Counted from the first letter of the stretch, positions 43,780-54,066 are shown. The stretch: DNA of 64,000 nucleotides from Massilia norwichensis (GCF_024753245.1 NZ_JANUGX010000010.1:62001-126000), one strand, 5' to 3'. Notes: generated by a model from the sequence alone, not told the origin. Numbers and translations: made by a program.

Positions 43780-46188
43780 TTATGCCACCGTCAGGGTCGT
43801 CTTCTTGAGGTCGACGCTGTTCGGTCCTACGAAAATGGTGAAGGTGCCCGGTTCGACCACGCGCTTCATGTCGACGTTGTAGAACCACAGGTCGGTCGGC
43901 TTGATGTCGAAGCCGAGGGTGCGGCGCTCACCCGGCTCCAGCGTCACGCGCTGGAAGCCCTTCAGCTCGAGCAGCGGCCGGGTCACGGAGCTGAAATCGT
44001 CGCGGATGTAGAGCTGCACCACTTCGTCGCCGCGGCGGCTGCCGGTATTGCGCACCTCGACCTGCACGCGGGTGCTGTCCTTCACGCCGATGCTGGCCTT
44101 TTCCAGGCGCGGCTCGCCGATCTCGAAGCGGGTGTAGGACAGGCCGTAGCCGAACGGGTACAGCGGCGTGGTGACGCCATCGATGTAGCCGCGGCGCGAA
44201 CTCGGCTTGCGGTTGTAGAACATCGGCAGCTGGCCCGGATCGCGCGCGATCGTCACCGGCAGCTTGCCGCCCGGGTTGGCGCGGCCGAACAGCAGGTCGG
44301 CCACGGCGTGACCGGTCTCCTGGCCCATGTACCAGCATTCGAGCAGCGCATCGGCGCGTTCGGCCAGCAGGTTCGCCGACAGCGGACGGCCGTTCAGCAG
44401 CAGCACCACGGTCGGCTTGTTCAGCGCGAAGATGGCGCGTGCCAGGTCGTTCTGCTGGCCGATCAGGTCGAGGCCGGTGCGGTCGCCCAGGTGGTTGTCG
44501 GCCCAGGCTTCGCGCGCGGTCTGCTCGTTGTCGCCCAGGACCATGACGATGGTATCGGCCGACCTGGCCGCTTCCACCGCCTCGGCGATCAGGCGCGCAT
44601 TGACCTCGGGCTTGGTGAAGACGATTTCGTCCTTGCCCCAGATCCGGCCTTCGGTCAGGCGCACGCCTTCCGCGTAGGCCAGCGAGAAACCGTTCGCCTG
44701 GGCTTCCTTCTGCAGGCCTTCATACACCGACACCACGTGGCGCGGCACGTCGGAGTAGCCGCCGATCGGCGTGTCCTTCGCGTGGGTACCGAGCAGCAGC
44801 ATCTTGCCGACCTTGTTCGGCTGCAGCGGCAGCAGGCCCTTGTCGTTTTTCAGCAGCACGGCCGAGCGCACGGCGGCTTCGCGCGCCAGCGCGATCGCAT
44901 CCGGCGTGGCGGTGCGGGCGTCGGCCTGGGCGGCATCGGCGTAGGGATTCTCGAACAGGCCGGCCAGGAATTTCAGCTTGAGGATGCGGCGCACGGAGAC
45001 GTCGATCTCCTTTACCGAGATCTTGCCTTCGCGGACCAGCGCCGCCAGCGTCACATAACCCTTCGGGTCGGGCGTCTCGATGTCGACGCCGGCCTTGATC
45101 GCCCGCAGCGCCGCTTCCTTGGGCGTGGCCGCCAGGTGGTGGCGGGTGATCAGCTCGTCGACCGCCATGTAGTCCGACACGGTCACGCCCTGGAAGCCCC
45201 ACTCGCGGCGCAACACGTCGGTCAGCAGCCAGCGGTTGGCGTGCGACGGCAGGCCGTCGATCTCGTTATACGAGGGCATCACCGCCGCGATCTTGGTCTC
45301 GCGGATGAGCTTCTCGAAGGGCGGGAAGAAGTCTTCGCGCAGGGCGCGCTCGCCGACGTTGGCCGGGCCGATATTGGTGCCGCTTTCGGGCTGGCCGTGG
45401 CCGGTCATGTGCTTCAGGGTGGCGTAGACCTTGTCCTGCGCCAGCGGCAGCGTGTCGCCGGAGAAGCCGATCACGGCCGCCTTGCCCATCGCGCCGCACA
45501 AGTGCGGGTCTTCGCCATAGGTTTCTTCGATGCGGCCCCAGCGCGGTTCGCGCGCCACGTCCACCACCGGCGCCAGCGCCAGGTTGGCACCGCGGGCACG
45601 CATCTCGCGCGCGGCCACGCTGAACACGCGGGTGGCCAGCGCCGGGTCGAAGCTGGATGCCAGGCCGATCGCCTGCGGGAAGCTGGTCGCTTCGCGCGCC
45701 ACGTAGCCGTGCAGCGCCTCTTCGTGCATCAGCACCGGGATGCCGAGGCGGGTGCGCTCCATCGCCCACTTTTGCACCGCATTGACGTATTCCGCGGTCT
45801 CGCGCGGGCCGCGGTGCGCCGTTTCGCCGGCGTCCCCCGCCGCGCTGGCCGCGCCCAGCTGGCGGTCCGACGGACGCGCGAACATGCCCATCCCGTGCGG
45901 ATAGGTGCTGGCCGCCTTCTCGGGCGAGAAGCTGGTGTCGGCATTCTGGATGCCGGCCTTCAGCTGCCACACGCACTGCATCTGCGCGATCTTTTCATCG
46001 AGCGTCATGCGGCCGAGCAGATCCTCGACCCGTGCGTCGACCGGCGCACCGGCCTGCTTGTAGAGCGGCGTGCCGGCCTTGTTCGCGGCGGTTGCCGCCG
46101 CTGTCGCTATCGAAGGCAAGGCGCCCAGACTTGCCACGCCGGCCATGCCGCCCACCGATGCCAAAAACTCCCTGCGTTTGATCACCAT
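43780..46188 (-). CDS. Glycoside hydrolase family 3 enzyme (probable beta-xylosidase/beta-glucosidase)
   Basis: 802 residues with a Tat-like signal (KRREFLASVGGMAGVAS). GH3 (alpha/beta)8 domain: LAPVVDVAREPRWGRIEETY, YATLKHMTGHG (Lys-His substrate contacts) and nucleophile Asp in GVTVSDYMAVDEL (about 339). Then the alpha/beta sandwich (AVLLKNDKGLLPLQPNK, MVLGDNEQTAREAW) and a C-terminal fibronectin-III-like domain (VEVRNTGSRRGDEVVQLYIR). As first gene of the Weimberg/XylFGH operon it probably liberates xylose from xylo-oligosaccharides in the periplasm, feeding the importer encoded downstream. A class B operator lies 66 bases before it. Confidence 0.9.
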   Translation of the reverse strand: MVIKRREFLASVGGMAGVASLGALPSIATAAATAANKAGTPLYKQAGAPVDARVEDLLGRMTLDEKIAQMQCVWQLKAGIQNADTSFSPEKAASTYPHGMGMFARPSDRQLGAASAAGDAGETAHRGPRETAEYVNAVQKWAMERTRLGIPVLMHEEALHGYVAREATSFPQAIGLASSFDPALATRVFSVAAREMRARGANLALAPVVDVAREPRWGRIEETYGEDPHLCGAMGKAAVIGFSGDTLPLAQDKVYATLKHMTGHGQPESGTNIGPANVGERALREDFFPPFEKLIRETKIAAVMPSYNEIDGLPSHANRWLLTDVLRREWGFQGVTVSDYMAVDELITRHHLAATPKEAALRAIKAGVDIETPDPKGYVTLAALVREGKISVKEIDVSVRRILKLKFLAGLFENPYADAAQADARTATPDAIALAREAAVRSAVLLKNDKGLLPLQPNKVGKMLLLGTHAKDTPIGGYSDVPRHVVSVYEGLQKEAQANGFSLAYAEGVRLTEGRIWGKDEIVFTKPEVNARLIAEAVEAARSADTIVMVLGDNEQTAREAWADNHLGDRTGLDLIGQQNDLARAIFALNKPTVVLLLNGRPLSANLLAERADALLECWYMGQETGHAVADLLFGRANPGGKLPVTIARDPGQLPMFYNRKPSSRRGYIDGVTTPLYPFGYGLSYTRFEIGEPRLEKASIGVKDSTRVQVEVRNTGSRRGDEVVQLYIRDDFSSVTRPLLELKGFQRVTLEPGERRTLGFDIKPTDLWFYNVDMKRVVEPGTFTIFVGPNSVDLKKTTLTVA

Positions 46189-46253
46189 GGATCCTGTCTC
46201 CGCTGATTGTTGTTATGTCGTTCTGGCGAGGTCAAACATTCCTATAACAGAAA

Positions 46254-46267
46254 TGTTATCGCAACCA
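46254..46267. promoter_or_regulatory. Class B (xyl-box-like) operator before the GH3-Weimberg operon
   Basis: TGTTATCGCAACCA differs at one position from TGTTAGCGCAACCA at 61196-61209. It resembles the xyl-box TGGTAGCGCTAACA described for XylR of Caulobacter and Xanthomonas. It lies 66 bases before the GH3 start. Confidence 0.65.
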
Positions 46268-46445
46268 TTCCAGTCTAAACGGCAAGATCGCGGCGTGTCA
46301 ATTAAATACTGGAGGAATGTTAAGTGGACGCGACGGGGCACGCGAACGGCCGCGGAAATGGCTCACGCGCAGGGACTGGCGGGGATATCGGAGACGGATA
46401 AAACGCGCGGGCGCCCGAGCGGCACCCGCGGATGGGAGAGGAAGA

Positions 46446-47582
46446 TCAGCGCGCGGCGTGGGCGCGCTTGGCGGCGCCGGCGGCGCTGGATTTGACCGCT
46501 GGCAGGCGTGCCGGCGGACGGATGCGCGGCGCGGCGTCCGACTGGCGGCGCACCAGTTCGAAGGCCATGCCGACGCGTTCGGGCTGGGCATCCTCGCCTT
46601 CGCGCTGCGCCCGCACGCGGCGCACCAGCGACTGCACGGCTTCGCGCGCCATCTCGGCAATCGGCTGGCGCACCGTGGTCAGCTCCGGCCAGATCGTGGT
46701 CGCCAGCGCCGTGTCGTCGAAGCCGGTGACGGTGAGGTCGCCCGGCACGTCGAGCCCGAGGCGGTGCGCGACCGCCACCGCGGCCGCGGCCATGTCGTCG
46801 TTGCTGGCGAAGATGGCGGTCGGCCGCTCGTCCAGCGCCAACAGGAGTTCCGCCGCATCGAGTCCGGAGCGGTAGGTGAACAGGCCCGGCACGACCAGCT
46901 CTTCGGACTTGTCGGCGCCCTTCTCCTCGATCGCGGCGCGGTAGCCTTCGAGGCGCTTGGCGCTGGCGGTCTGGTTCGGATGACCGACCACGAAACCGAT
47001 GCGCTGGTGGCCGAGGGCGATCAGGTGGCGGGTCATCTCGTAGGCGGCCTTGCGGTCGTCGATGCTGACCGAGCCGACGCGCTCGTCCGGCAGGCCGCAG
47101 GCGACCACCACGGCGGGGATGCCGGCTTCTGCCACGCAGGCGATCACGGCTTCGCTGTCGCACAGCGGCGGCGGCAGGATGATGCCGTCCAGGCCGTTGC
47201 CGATCAGGTGCCGGGTCTGCTCTTCCTCATGCTGCCCGGCCTCGCATTTTTCGACGAAGAGCTGGACGTTGTTGAGGCCGGACTGGCTGAGCAGGCCGAC
47301 CAGGAATTCGCTGAGGTAGCCTGCGCTGGGATTACTGTACAGGAAGCCGACGCGGATCGGCTTGGAGCCGGCCAGATTGCGCGCCTCCTGGTTCGGGGTG
47401 TAGTTCAGTGCGGCGACCGCTTCGGCAACCTTGCGGCGCGTGCTTTCGCGCACCAGGCCTTTGCCGTTCATGACGCGCGACACCGTCATCGGAGAGACGC
47501 CGGCCAGCTTCGCGACGTCGGCCATGGTCGGCTGGCCGCGGCGTTCCGCGTCTTCCTGGACCTCGTGTTTGGCTTTACTCAT
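46446..47582 (-). CDS. LacI-family transcriptional regulator (probable xylose/xylan regulator)
   Basis: 378 residues. N-terminal LacI helix-turn-helix with hinge: TMADVAKLAGVSPMTVSRVM (about 19-38) and TPNQEARNLAGSKP. The rest is a periplasmic-binding-protein-like ligand domain: RVGFLYSNPSAGYLSEFLVG, FVVGHPNQTASAKRLEGYRA, AIFASNDDMAAAAVAVAHRL and VTGFDDTALATTIWPELTTV. An Ala-rich basic tail (VKSSAAGAAKRAHAAR) closes it. It lies downstream of, and in line with, no other gene, between the GH3 operon and GH67. It is the best candidate to bind the class B xyl-box-like sites, by analogy with XylR; binding to class A is also possible. Confidence 0.9.
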   Translation of the reverse strand: MSKAKHEVQEDAERRGQPTMADVAKLAGVSPMTVSRVMNGKGLVRESTRRKVAEAVAALNYTPNQEARNLAGSKPIRVGFLYSNPSAGYLSEFLVGLLSQSGLNNVQLFVEKCEAGQHEEEQTRHLIGNGLDGIILPPPLCDSEAVIACVAEAGIPAVVVACGLPDERVGSVSIDDRKAAYEMTRHLIALGHQRIGFVVGHPNQTASAKRLEGYRAAIEEKGADKSEELVVPGLFTYRSGLDAAELLLALDERPTAIFASNDDMAAAAVAVAHRLGLDVPGDLTVTGFDDTALATTIWPELTTVRQPIAEMAREAVQSLVRRVRAQREGEDAQPERVGMAFELVRRQSDAAPRIRPPARLPAVKSSAAGAAKRAHAAR

Positions 47583-47685
47583 CTCTGACGGACCCCTATG
47601 AAGCTTGTTGTTTGCGCTATCTTAGCATAAGTCCGGAGACGAAAACCGCTTTCCCGGGGCGTCGCAAAAGCCTGGGTGTTAGAGA

Positions 47686-47697
47686 GAAATCGATTTC
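47686..47697. promoter_or_regulatory. Class A operator core before GH67
   Basis: GAAATCGATTTC is the exact 12-bp core of the palindrome at 18892 and 51322; the next outer pair is broken here. It lies between the LacI regulator and GH67, only 10 bases from a class B site. Confidence 0.65.
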
Positions 47698-47707
47698 AAT
47701 ACCACAA

Positions 47708-47721
47708 AGATTGCGCTAACA
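47708..47721. promoter_or_regulatory. Class B operator before GH67
   Basis: AGATTGCGCTAACA is TGTTAGCGCAATCT on the minus strand and matches the 61196 site at 12 of 14 positions. It ends 27 bases before the GH67 start, where a bound protein could block transcription initiation or elongation. Confidence 0.6.
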
Positions 47722-47748
47722 TTGAGAAAACAATATCCGGAGACCACC

Positions 47749-50058
47749 GTGCCGCGCACGCCGCCACGTTTGCCCCTGCGTTTGCCCCTGCATTCGATGC
47801 TACGCCCGTTTGCCCTGCTTGCGCGGGCGCTGCCGGCCATCGTGCTGGGCAGCCTGGTGCTGGCCTGGCTGCCGGCGGAACAGGCCCGGGCGCAAGCACC
47901 AGTACCGGCGCCGGCGCCGGCACAGGTACAAGCACAAGCGGCGGCGGAAGACGGCTACCAGCTCTGGCTGCGCTATAGCCCGCTCCCCGCCGGCCTGCGC
48001 GAACGCCTGCAAGCGCGGGTCGCCACCATCGTGCAGCTCGGCGCCGACAGCCCGACCCTGCGCGCCGCACGCCAGGAACTGCAGCGCGGCCTGGGCGGCC
48101 TGGCCGGACGCACGCCGGCGCCGGCGGTCGCGCCGCGCGCCGGCAGCGTGGTGCTGGCACGCGCTGCCGATCTGCCGCCCTCCCCGGCGCGCGAGGCCCA
48201 GCTGCGCAGCCTCGGCCAGGAAGGCTACCTGGTGCAGCGCACGCGCCTGCATGGCGTCGAAGTCACGCTGATCGCCGCCAACACCGACATCGGCCTGCTG
48301 TACGGCAGCTTCGCCTGGCTGCGCGCGCTGCAGGCCGGCGCTGCCGACAGCCTTGCGGCGATCAATGCGCCGGCGCTGGCCTCGCGCCCCGCGCTGCCGC
48401 GCCGCCTGCTGGACCACTGGGACAACCTCGATCGCAGCATCGAGCGCGGCTATGCCGGCCAATCGATCTGGAACTGGTGGGAGCTGCCGGACATTCTCGA
48501 CCCGCGCTACACCGACTATGCCCGCGCCAACGCCTCGCTCGGCATCAATGGCGCGGTACTGAATAACGTCAACGCCAAAGCCGAGGTGCTGAGCGCGCCC
48601 TTCATCGCCAAGGCGGCGGCCCTGGCCGCTGTGCTGCGTCCCTACGGCATCCGGGTCTACCTGTCGGTACGCTGGTCGACGCCGCTCGAACTGCACGAAA
48701 CCCGCAACGCCGACCCGCTCGACCCGGCAGTCGCAGCCTGGTGGCAGCGCAAGGCCGACGAGATCTACCGCGCGATTCCCGACTTCGGCGGCTTCCTGGT
48801 CAAGGCCAATTCCGAAGGCCAGCCCGGGCCGCAGGACTACGGCCGCAGCCATGCGGATGGCGCCAACATGCTGGCGCGCGCGCTGGCGCCGCACGGCGGC
48901 ATCGTCATGTGGCGCGCTTTCGTCTACAGCCCACCGGCCCGCCCCGGGCAGATGGCGGACCGTGCCGCCCAGGCCTACGAGCAGTTCAAGCGGCTGGACG
49001 GGCGCTTCGAGCGCAACGTCATCGTCCAGGTCAAGAACGGCCCGATCGACTTCCAGCCGCGCGAACCGGTGCATCCGCTGTTCGGCGCGATGCCGGACAC
49101 CGCGCTGATGATGGAATTCCAGGTCACCAAGGAGTACCTGGGCTTCGCCACCCACCTCGCCTACCTCGGCCCGCTGTTCGAGGAAGCGCTGCGCTTCGAT
49201 ACCCGCGCCGGCGGCGTGGGCACCAGCGTGGCCGACGTGCTGGCGGGTGCCCAGGCCGGGCACGTGGGCGGCATCGCCGGGGTGGCGAATATCGGCAGCA
49301 GCCGCAACTGGACCGGCGCCGACTTCGACCAGGCCAACTGGTATGCCTTCGGCCGCCTGGCCTGGGATCCGAAGCTCGGCAGCGCCGCCATCGCAGGCGA
49401 ATGGGCGGCCCAGACCTGGTCGGCGGACCCGCGCGTGCGCGATGCCGTGGTGGCGCTGATGATGCGCTCGCGCGAGGCGGTGGTCGACTACATGACCCCG
49501 CTCGGCCTGCACCACCTGATGGGCACCGGCCACCACCACGGCCCCGCGCCCTGGGTCGACGATCTGGAACGCCCTGACTGGAATCCGACTTATTATCACC
49601 GCGCCGCCCGCGACGGCATCGGCTTCGACCGCAGCGCTTCCGGCAGCAATGCCGCCGCCCAGTACGCGCCCGAGATCGCGCGCCGCCTGCAGGACCCGGC
49701 CACCACGCCGCCGGAACTGCTGCTCTGGTTCCACCACCTGCCCTGGGATTACCGCATGCCGTCCGGTCGCACGCTGTGGGAAGAACTGGTCGCCCACTAC
49801 GACCGCGGCGTGGCCGAAGCGGCCGCCATGCAGGCGCAATGGGCCCGGATTCGCCCGCTGGTCGACCCGCGCCGCGGCGCGGACGTGGCCCAGCGCCTGG
49901 CGCGCCAGCATGCCGAAGCCCAATGGTGGCGCGACGCCTGCGTGGCCTACTTTCAGCAAGTCTCGGGCCTGCCGCTGCCGCCGGGCGCCGTGCCGCCCGC
50001 CCATCCGCTCTCTTACTACCAGTCCCTGCGTTTCCCTTACGCGCCGGGGCACGGCTGA
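47749..50058 (+). CDS. aguA: GH67 alpha-glucuronidase
   Basis: 769 residues from GTG 47749, which has CCGGAGA six bases upstream; ATGs at 47722 (no ribosome site) and 47797 are alternatives. An export signal (ARALPAIVLGSLVLAWLPA) and a Pro/Ala/Gln linker (PVPAPAPAQVQAQA) precede the N-domain. The GH67 barrel shows RRLLDHWDNLDRSIERGYAG, SIWNWWELPDI, LVKANSEGQPGPQDYGR, GGIVMWRAFVY and FHHLPWDYRMPSGRTLWEEL, all family-specific. It removes 4-O-methyl-glucuronic acid from the ends of glucuronoxylo-oligosaccharides. A GH10 xylanase gene follows. Confidence 0.93.
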   Translation: MPRTPPRLPLRLPLHSMLRPFALLARALPAIVLGSLVLAWLPAEQARAQAPVPAPAPAQVQAQAAAEDGYQLWLRYSPLPAGLRERLQARVATIVQLGADSPTLRAARQELQRGLGGLAGRTPAPAVAPRAGSVVLARAADLPPSPAREAQLRSLGQEGYLVQRTRLHGVEVTLIAANTDIGLLYGSFAWLRALQAGAADSLAAINAPALASRPALPRRLLDHWDNLDRSIERGYAGQSIWNWWELPDILDPRYTDYARANASLGINGAVLNNVNAKAEVLSAPFIAKAAALAAVLRPYGIRVYLSVRWSTPLELHETRNADPLDPAVAAWWQRKADEIYRAIPDFGGFLVKANSEGQPGPQDYGRSHADGANMLARALAPHGGIVMWRAFVYSPPARPGQMADRAAQAYEQFKRLDGRFERNVIVQVKNGPIDFQPREPVHPLFGAMPDTALMMEFQVTKEYLGFATHLAYLGPLFEEALRFDTRAGGVGTSVADVLAGAQAGHVGGIAGVANIGSSRNWTGADFDQANWYAFGRLAWDPKLGSAAIAGEWAAQTWSADPRVRDAVVALMMRSREAVVDYMTPLGLHHLMGTGHHHGPAPWVDDLERPDWNPTYYHRAARDGIGFDRSASGSNAAAQYAPEIARRLQDPATTPPELLLWFHHLPWDYRMPSGRTLWEELVAHYDRGVAEAAAMQAQWARIRPLVDPRRGADVAQRLARQHAEAQWWRDACVAYFQQVSGLPLPPGAVPPAHPLSYYQSLRFPYAPGHG

Positions 50059-50114
50059 CCATCGGCTGACCACCACCACCAAGCACCACTATATAACTGG
50101 AGACACAAGAAACC

Positions 50115-51266
50115 ATGACCACACGACGCACCCTGCTCCGCGCCCTGGCCGGCGCCACCCTGCTGCCCACCGGACTCCAGGCCTTCGCCGCCAGCACGGC
50201 CGGCGGCGCCGACGAAGCGCTGAAAGACATCGCCAAACGCAAGGGCCTGCGTTTCGGCACCGCCGTCGGCAGCGGCAAGAACCAGTTCGGCGACCCGGCC
50301 TACCGCGCCCTCGTCGAACGCGAGTGCAACATTATCGTGGCCGAGAACGAGATGAAGTGGCAGGCGCTGGAGCCGGCGCGCGACGCCATGCGTTTCGGTC
50401 CGGCCGATGCGATGCTGGCCTGGGCCAGCGACAAGGGCATGGCGATGCGCGGCCATAACCTGTTCTGGCAGGCCGAGAAATGGCTGCCGGCGTGGATCGC
50501 GAAAGAAGATTTCGGCAGCGAGCCGCGGCGCGGCGCCGAACGCCTGATGCGCAAGCACGTGCAGACCGTGTGCGCCCATTACGGCACCCGCATCCAGAGC
50601 TGGGACGTGGTCAACGAGGCGGTCGATCCGGCGGACGGCAAGCTGCGCCAGAACGCCCTCACCCGGCCCTTCGGCGCGGCCGGTGAGATCGAGCAGATCG
50701 ACCTGGCGTTCCGCCTGGCGCGCGAATACGCACCGCATGCCCAGTTGGTCTACAACGACTACATGCGCGGCGACACCGGCAGCGCCAAGCATCGCGCCGG
50801 GGTGCTGGCCATGCTCGCCGAACTGAAGAAGCGCGGCAGCCCGGTCCAGGCCCTTGGCCTGCAGAGCCACATCGGTTCCTGGGACGAAAGCGCGGACCGC
50901 GGCAAGGAAGACCTGCTGCAGTGGCGCCGCTTCCTGGACGAAGTGACCGGCATGGGCTACGACCTCCTGATCACCGAGTTCGACGTCAACGACCGCCGCC
51001 TGCCGGCCGATATCGCCCAGCGCGACCTTGGCGTCGCCGCGGCGGCCCGCGACTACCTCGACCTGACCCTGTCCTACCCGCGCCTGCGCGACTTCCTGCT
51101 GTGGGGCATGGCCGATCACATCAGCTGGCTGCAGACCTGGGACGAGGCGCCGCGCACCGACAAACTGCCGATGCGCCCCTGCCCTTACGACGCCCAGCTG
51201 CGCGCCAAGCCGCTGCGCCAGGCCATCGCCGACGCCATGCGCAGCATGCCGGCACGCCAGGCGTGA
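50115..51266 (+). CDS. GH10 endo-1,4-beta-xylanase
   Basis: 383 residues; ATG 50115 lies behind CTGGAG. A signal with twin arginines (TTRRTLLRALAGATLL) suggests Tat export. Single-domain GH10 barrel: CNIIVAENEMKWQALEP, GMAMRGHNLFWQ, acid/base Glu in SWDVVNEAVDP (about 168), LGLQSHIG and nucleophile Glu in LLITEFDVNDRR (about 288), DFLLWGMADHISWL. No carbohydrate-binding module is fused, consistent with periplasmic action on oligosaccharides. It lies 56 bases after GH67, probably in one transcript. Confidence 0.94.
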   Translation: MTTRRTLLRALAGATLLPTGLQAFAASTAGGADEALKDIAKRKGLRFGTAVGSGKNQFGDPAYRALVERECNIIVAENEMKWQALEPARDAMRFGPADAMLAWASDKGMAMRGHNLFWQAEKWLPAWIAKEDFGSEPRRGAERLMRKHVQTVCAHYGTRIQSWDVVNEAVDPADGKLRQNALTRPFGAAGEIEQIDLAFRLAREYAPHAQLVYNDYMRGDTGSAKHRAGVLAMLAELKKRGSPVQALGLQSHIGSWDESADRGKEDLLQWRRFLDEVTGMGYDLLITEFDVNDRRLPADIAQRDLGVAAAARDYLDLTLSYPRLRDFLLWGMADHISWLQTWDEAPRTDKLPMRPCPYDAQLRAKPLRQAIADAMRSMPARQA

Positions 51267-51293
51267 ACCCGGCCGCCGCTGCCAAAAAATCAT

Positions 51294-51323
51294 TTGACAG
51301 CGGCGTTGGCGCAAGCATAATAT
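51294..51323 (+). promoter_or_regulatory. Predicted sigma70 promoter of GH1
   Basis: TTGACA (51294-51299) is followed after 16-18 bases by CATAAT/TAATAT (51316-51323), a near-consensus promoter. The class A operator begins at 51322, directly on the -10/+1 boundary. Confidence 0.7.
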
Positions 51324-51337
51324 GAAATCGATTTCAT
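51322..51337. promoter_or_regulatory. Class A operator (perfect 16-bp palindrome) before GH1
   Basis: ATGAAATCGATTTCAT, identical to the site at 18892-18907. It overlaps the -10 element and ends 23 bases before the GH1 start, an ideal repressor position. Confidence 0.8.
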
Positions 51338-51360
51338 AACCGCTTGCGCCCTCTCACTCC

Positions 51361-52695
<1,335 letters not shown>

Positions 52696-52727
52696 TCCAT
52701 ATAAAAACAAGGACACGGAGGAGACAC

Positions 52728-54053
52728 ATGAGCACGACGACCGCGCGCACGCGCCACCCGCTGCTGTGGGTACCCAGCGGCTACTTCACGATGGCCCTCG
52801 GCTACACCATGCTCACCAGCGTCACGGCGATCATGTTCAAGAACCTGGGCATGGACAACGGCCGCGCCGCGGCCTATTCGAGCATGCTGATCCTGGCCTA
52901 CACGATCAAGCCGCTGTTCGCCCCCATCGTCGAGATGTACCGCACCAAGAAATTCTTCGTGCTGTGCGCCCAGGTGCTGGTGGGCCTGGGCTTTGCCGGC
53001 GCGGCGCTGGCGATGGGCCTGCCGGACTACATGACGCTGATGCTGCCGCTGTTCTGGCTGATGTCCTTCGTCGGCGCGACCCAGGACATCGCCAGCGACG
53101 GCGTCTACGTGACCTCGCTCGACACCCGCGCGCAGTCGCTGTACTGCGGCGTGCAGAGCCTGTCCTGGAACATCGGCCCGATCATCGCGTCCGGCCTGCT
53201 GGTGTATGTGAGCGGACGGCTGCACACCGGCGGCATGTCGTGGATGGAGGCCTGGCGCGTGATCTTCTTCATCGTCGGCGGCGTCACCGTCCTGATGGCG
53301 CTGTGGCATGCGCGCGTGATGCCGGAAGGCGCACGCGCCGAAAACACGCCCACCAGCCTGCGCGGCGCCGGCGGCATCCTGTGGGATTCATTCGTCACCT
53401 TCTTCCAGAAGCGCGATGTGTGGAAGATGATCGCCTTCGCCTTCCTGTTCCGCACCAGTATCGGCCTGCTGGAGAAGATCGGCCCCTTCTTCATGGTCGA
53501 CGCGGCGGCCAAGGGCGGACTCGGCATGTCGAACGAACAGCTCGGCATCGTCTACGGCACCTACGGCCTGGCGGCGGTGCTGCTCGGCTCCCTGCTCGGC
53601 GGGATCTTCGTGGCGCGCCGCGGCCTGAAGCGCGTACTGTTCGTGCTGTGCTGCGCGGTCAACATCCCGAATCTGACCTTCCTGGCGATGGCCATCGCCC
53701 TGCCGTCCAGCATGCTGGTGATCACCGCCGGCGTGGTCATCGAAAAGTTCTTCTATGGCTTCGGCGCGGTCGGCTTCATGATCTACCTGATGCAGCAGCT
53801 CGCACCCGGCAAGTACGCCACCACCCACTATGCCTTCGGCACCGGCCTGATGGGCCTGTGCAATATGGTGACCGGCGTGGTCAGCGGCCACCTGCAGGAG
53901 ATGATGGGCTACGTCAGCTATTTCGTGTTCGTGATGGTGGCCACCATCCCGTCCTTCCTGGCGACCTGGTTCGCCCCCTTCCACCAGGCCGACGGGATGG
54001 ACCCGGCGCCGGCGGCACTTCCGCCCGACGCCTCGTCCCGTCCCGTCGCCTGA
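52728..54053 (+). CDS. MFS transporter (AmpG-like, probable oligosaccharide importer)
   Basis: 441 residues from ATG 52728, behind GGAGGAG. About twelve transmembrane helices: MALGYTMLTSVTAIMFKNLG, FVGATQDIASDGVYVTSLD, SLSWNIGPIIASGLLVYVSG and FYGFGAVGFMIYLMQQLAPG. The ATQDIASDG segment places it near AmpG/PAT-type carriers. It follows the GH1 gene in one operon, so import of cellobiose or another beta-glucoside for cytoplasmic hydrolysis is the simplest inference. It is convergent with the mannanase-esterase gene (13-base gap). Confidence 0.88.
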   Translation: MSTTTARTRHPLLWVPSGYFTMALGYTMLTSVTAIMFKNLGMDNGRAAAYSSMLILAYTIKPLFAPIVEMYRTKKFFVLCAQVLVGLGFAGAALAMGLPDYMTLMLPLFWLMSFVGATQDIASDGVYVTSLDTRAQSLYCGVQSLSWNIGPIIASGLLVYVSGRLHTGGMSWMEAWRVIFFIVGGVTVLMALWHARVMPEGARAENTPTSLRGAGGILWDSFVTFFQKRDVWKMIAFAFLFRTSIGLLEKIGPFFMVDAAAKGGLGMSNEQLGIVYGTYGLAAVLLGSLLGGIFVARRGLKRVLFVLCCAVNIPNLTFLAMAIALPSSMLVITAGVVIEKFFYGFGAVGFMIYLMQQLAPGKYATTHYAFGTGLMGLCNMVTGVVSGHLQEMMGYVSYFVFVMVATIPSFLATWFAPFHQADGMDPAPAALPPDASSRPVA

Positions 54054-54066
54054 ACCGGCGTTCTCC

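Noticed and set aside
42562..46206. 1214-codon plus-strand frame opposite the GH3 and Weimberg genes
   Set aside because: It mirrors GH3 and xylX codon by codon, with no family signature and low-complexity composition.
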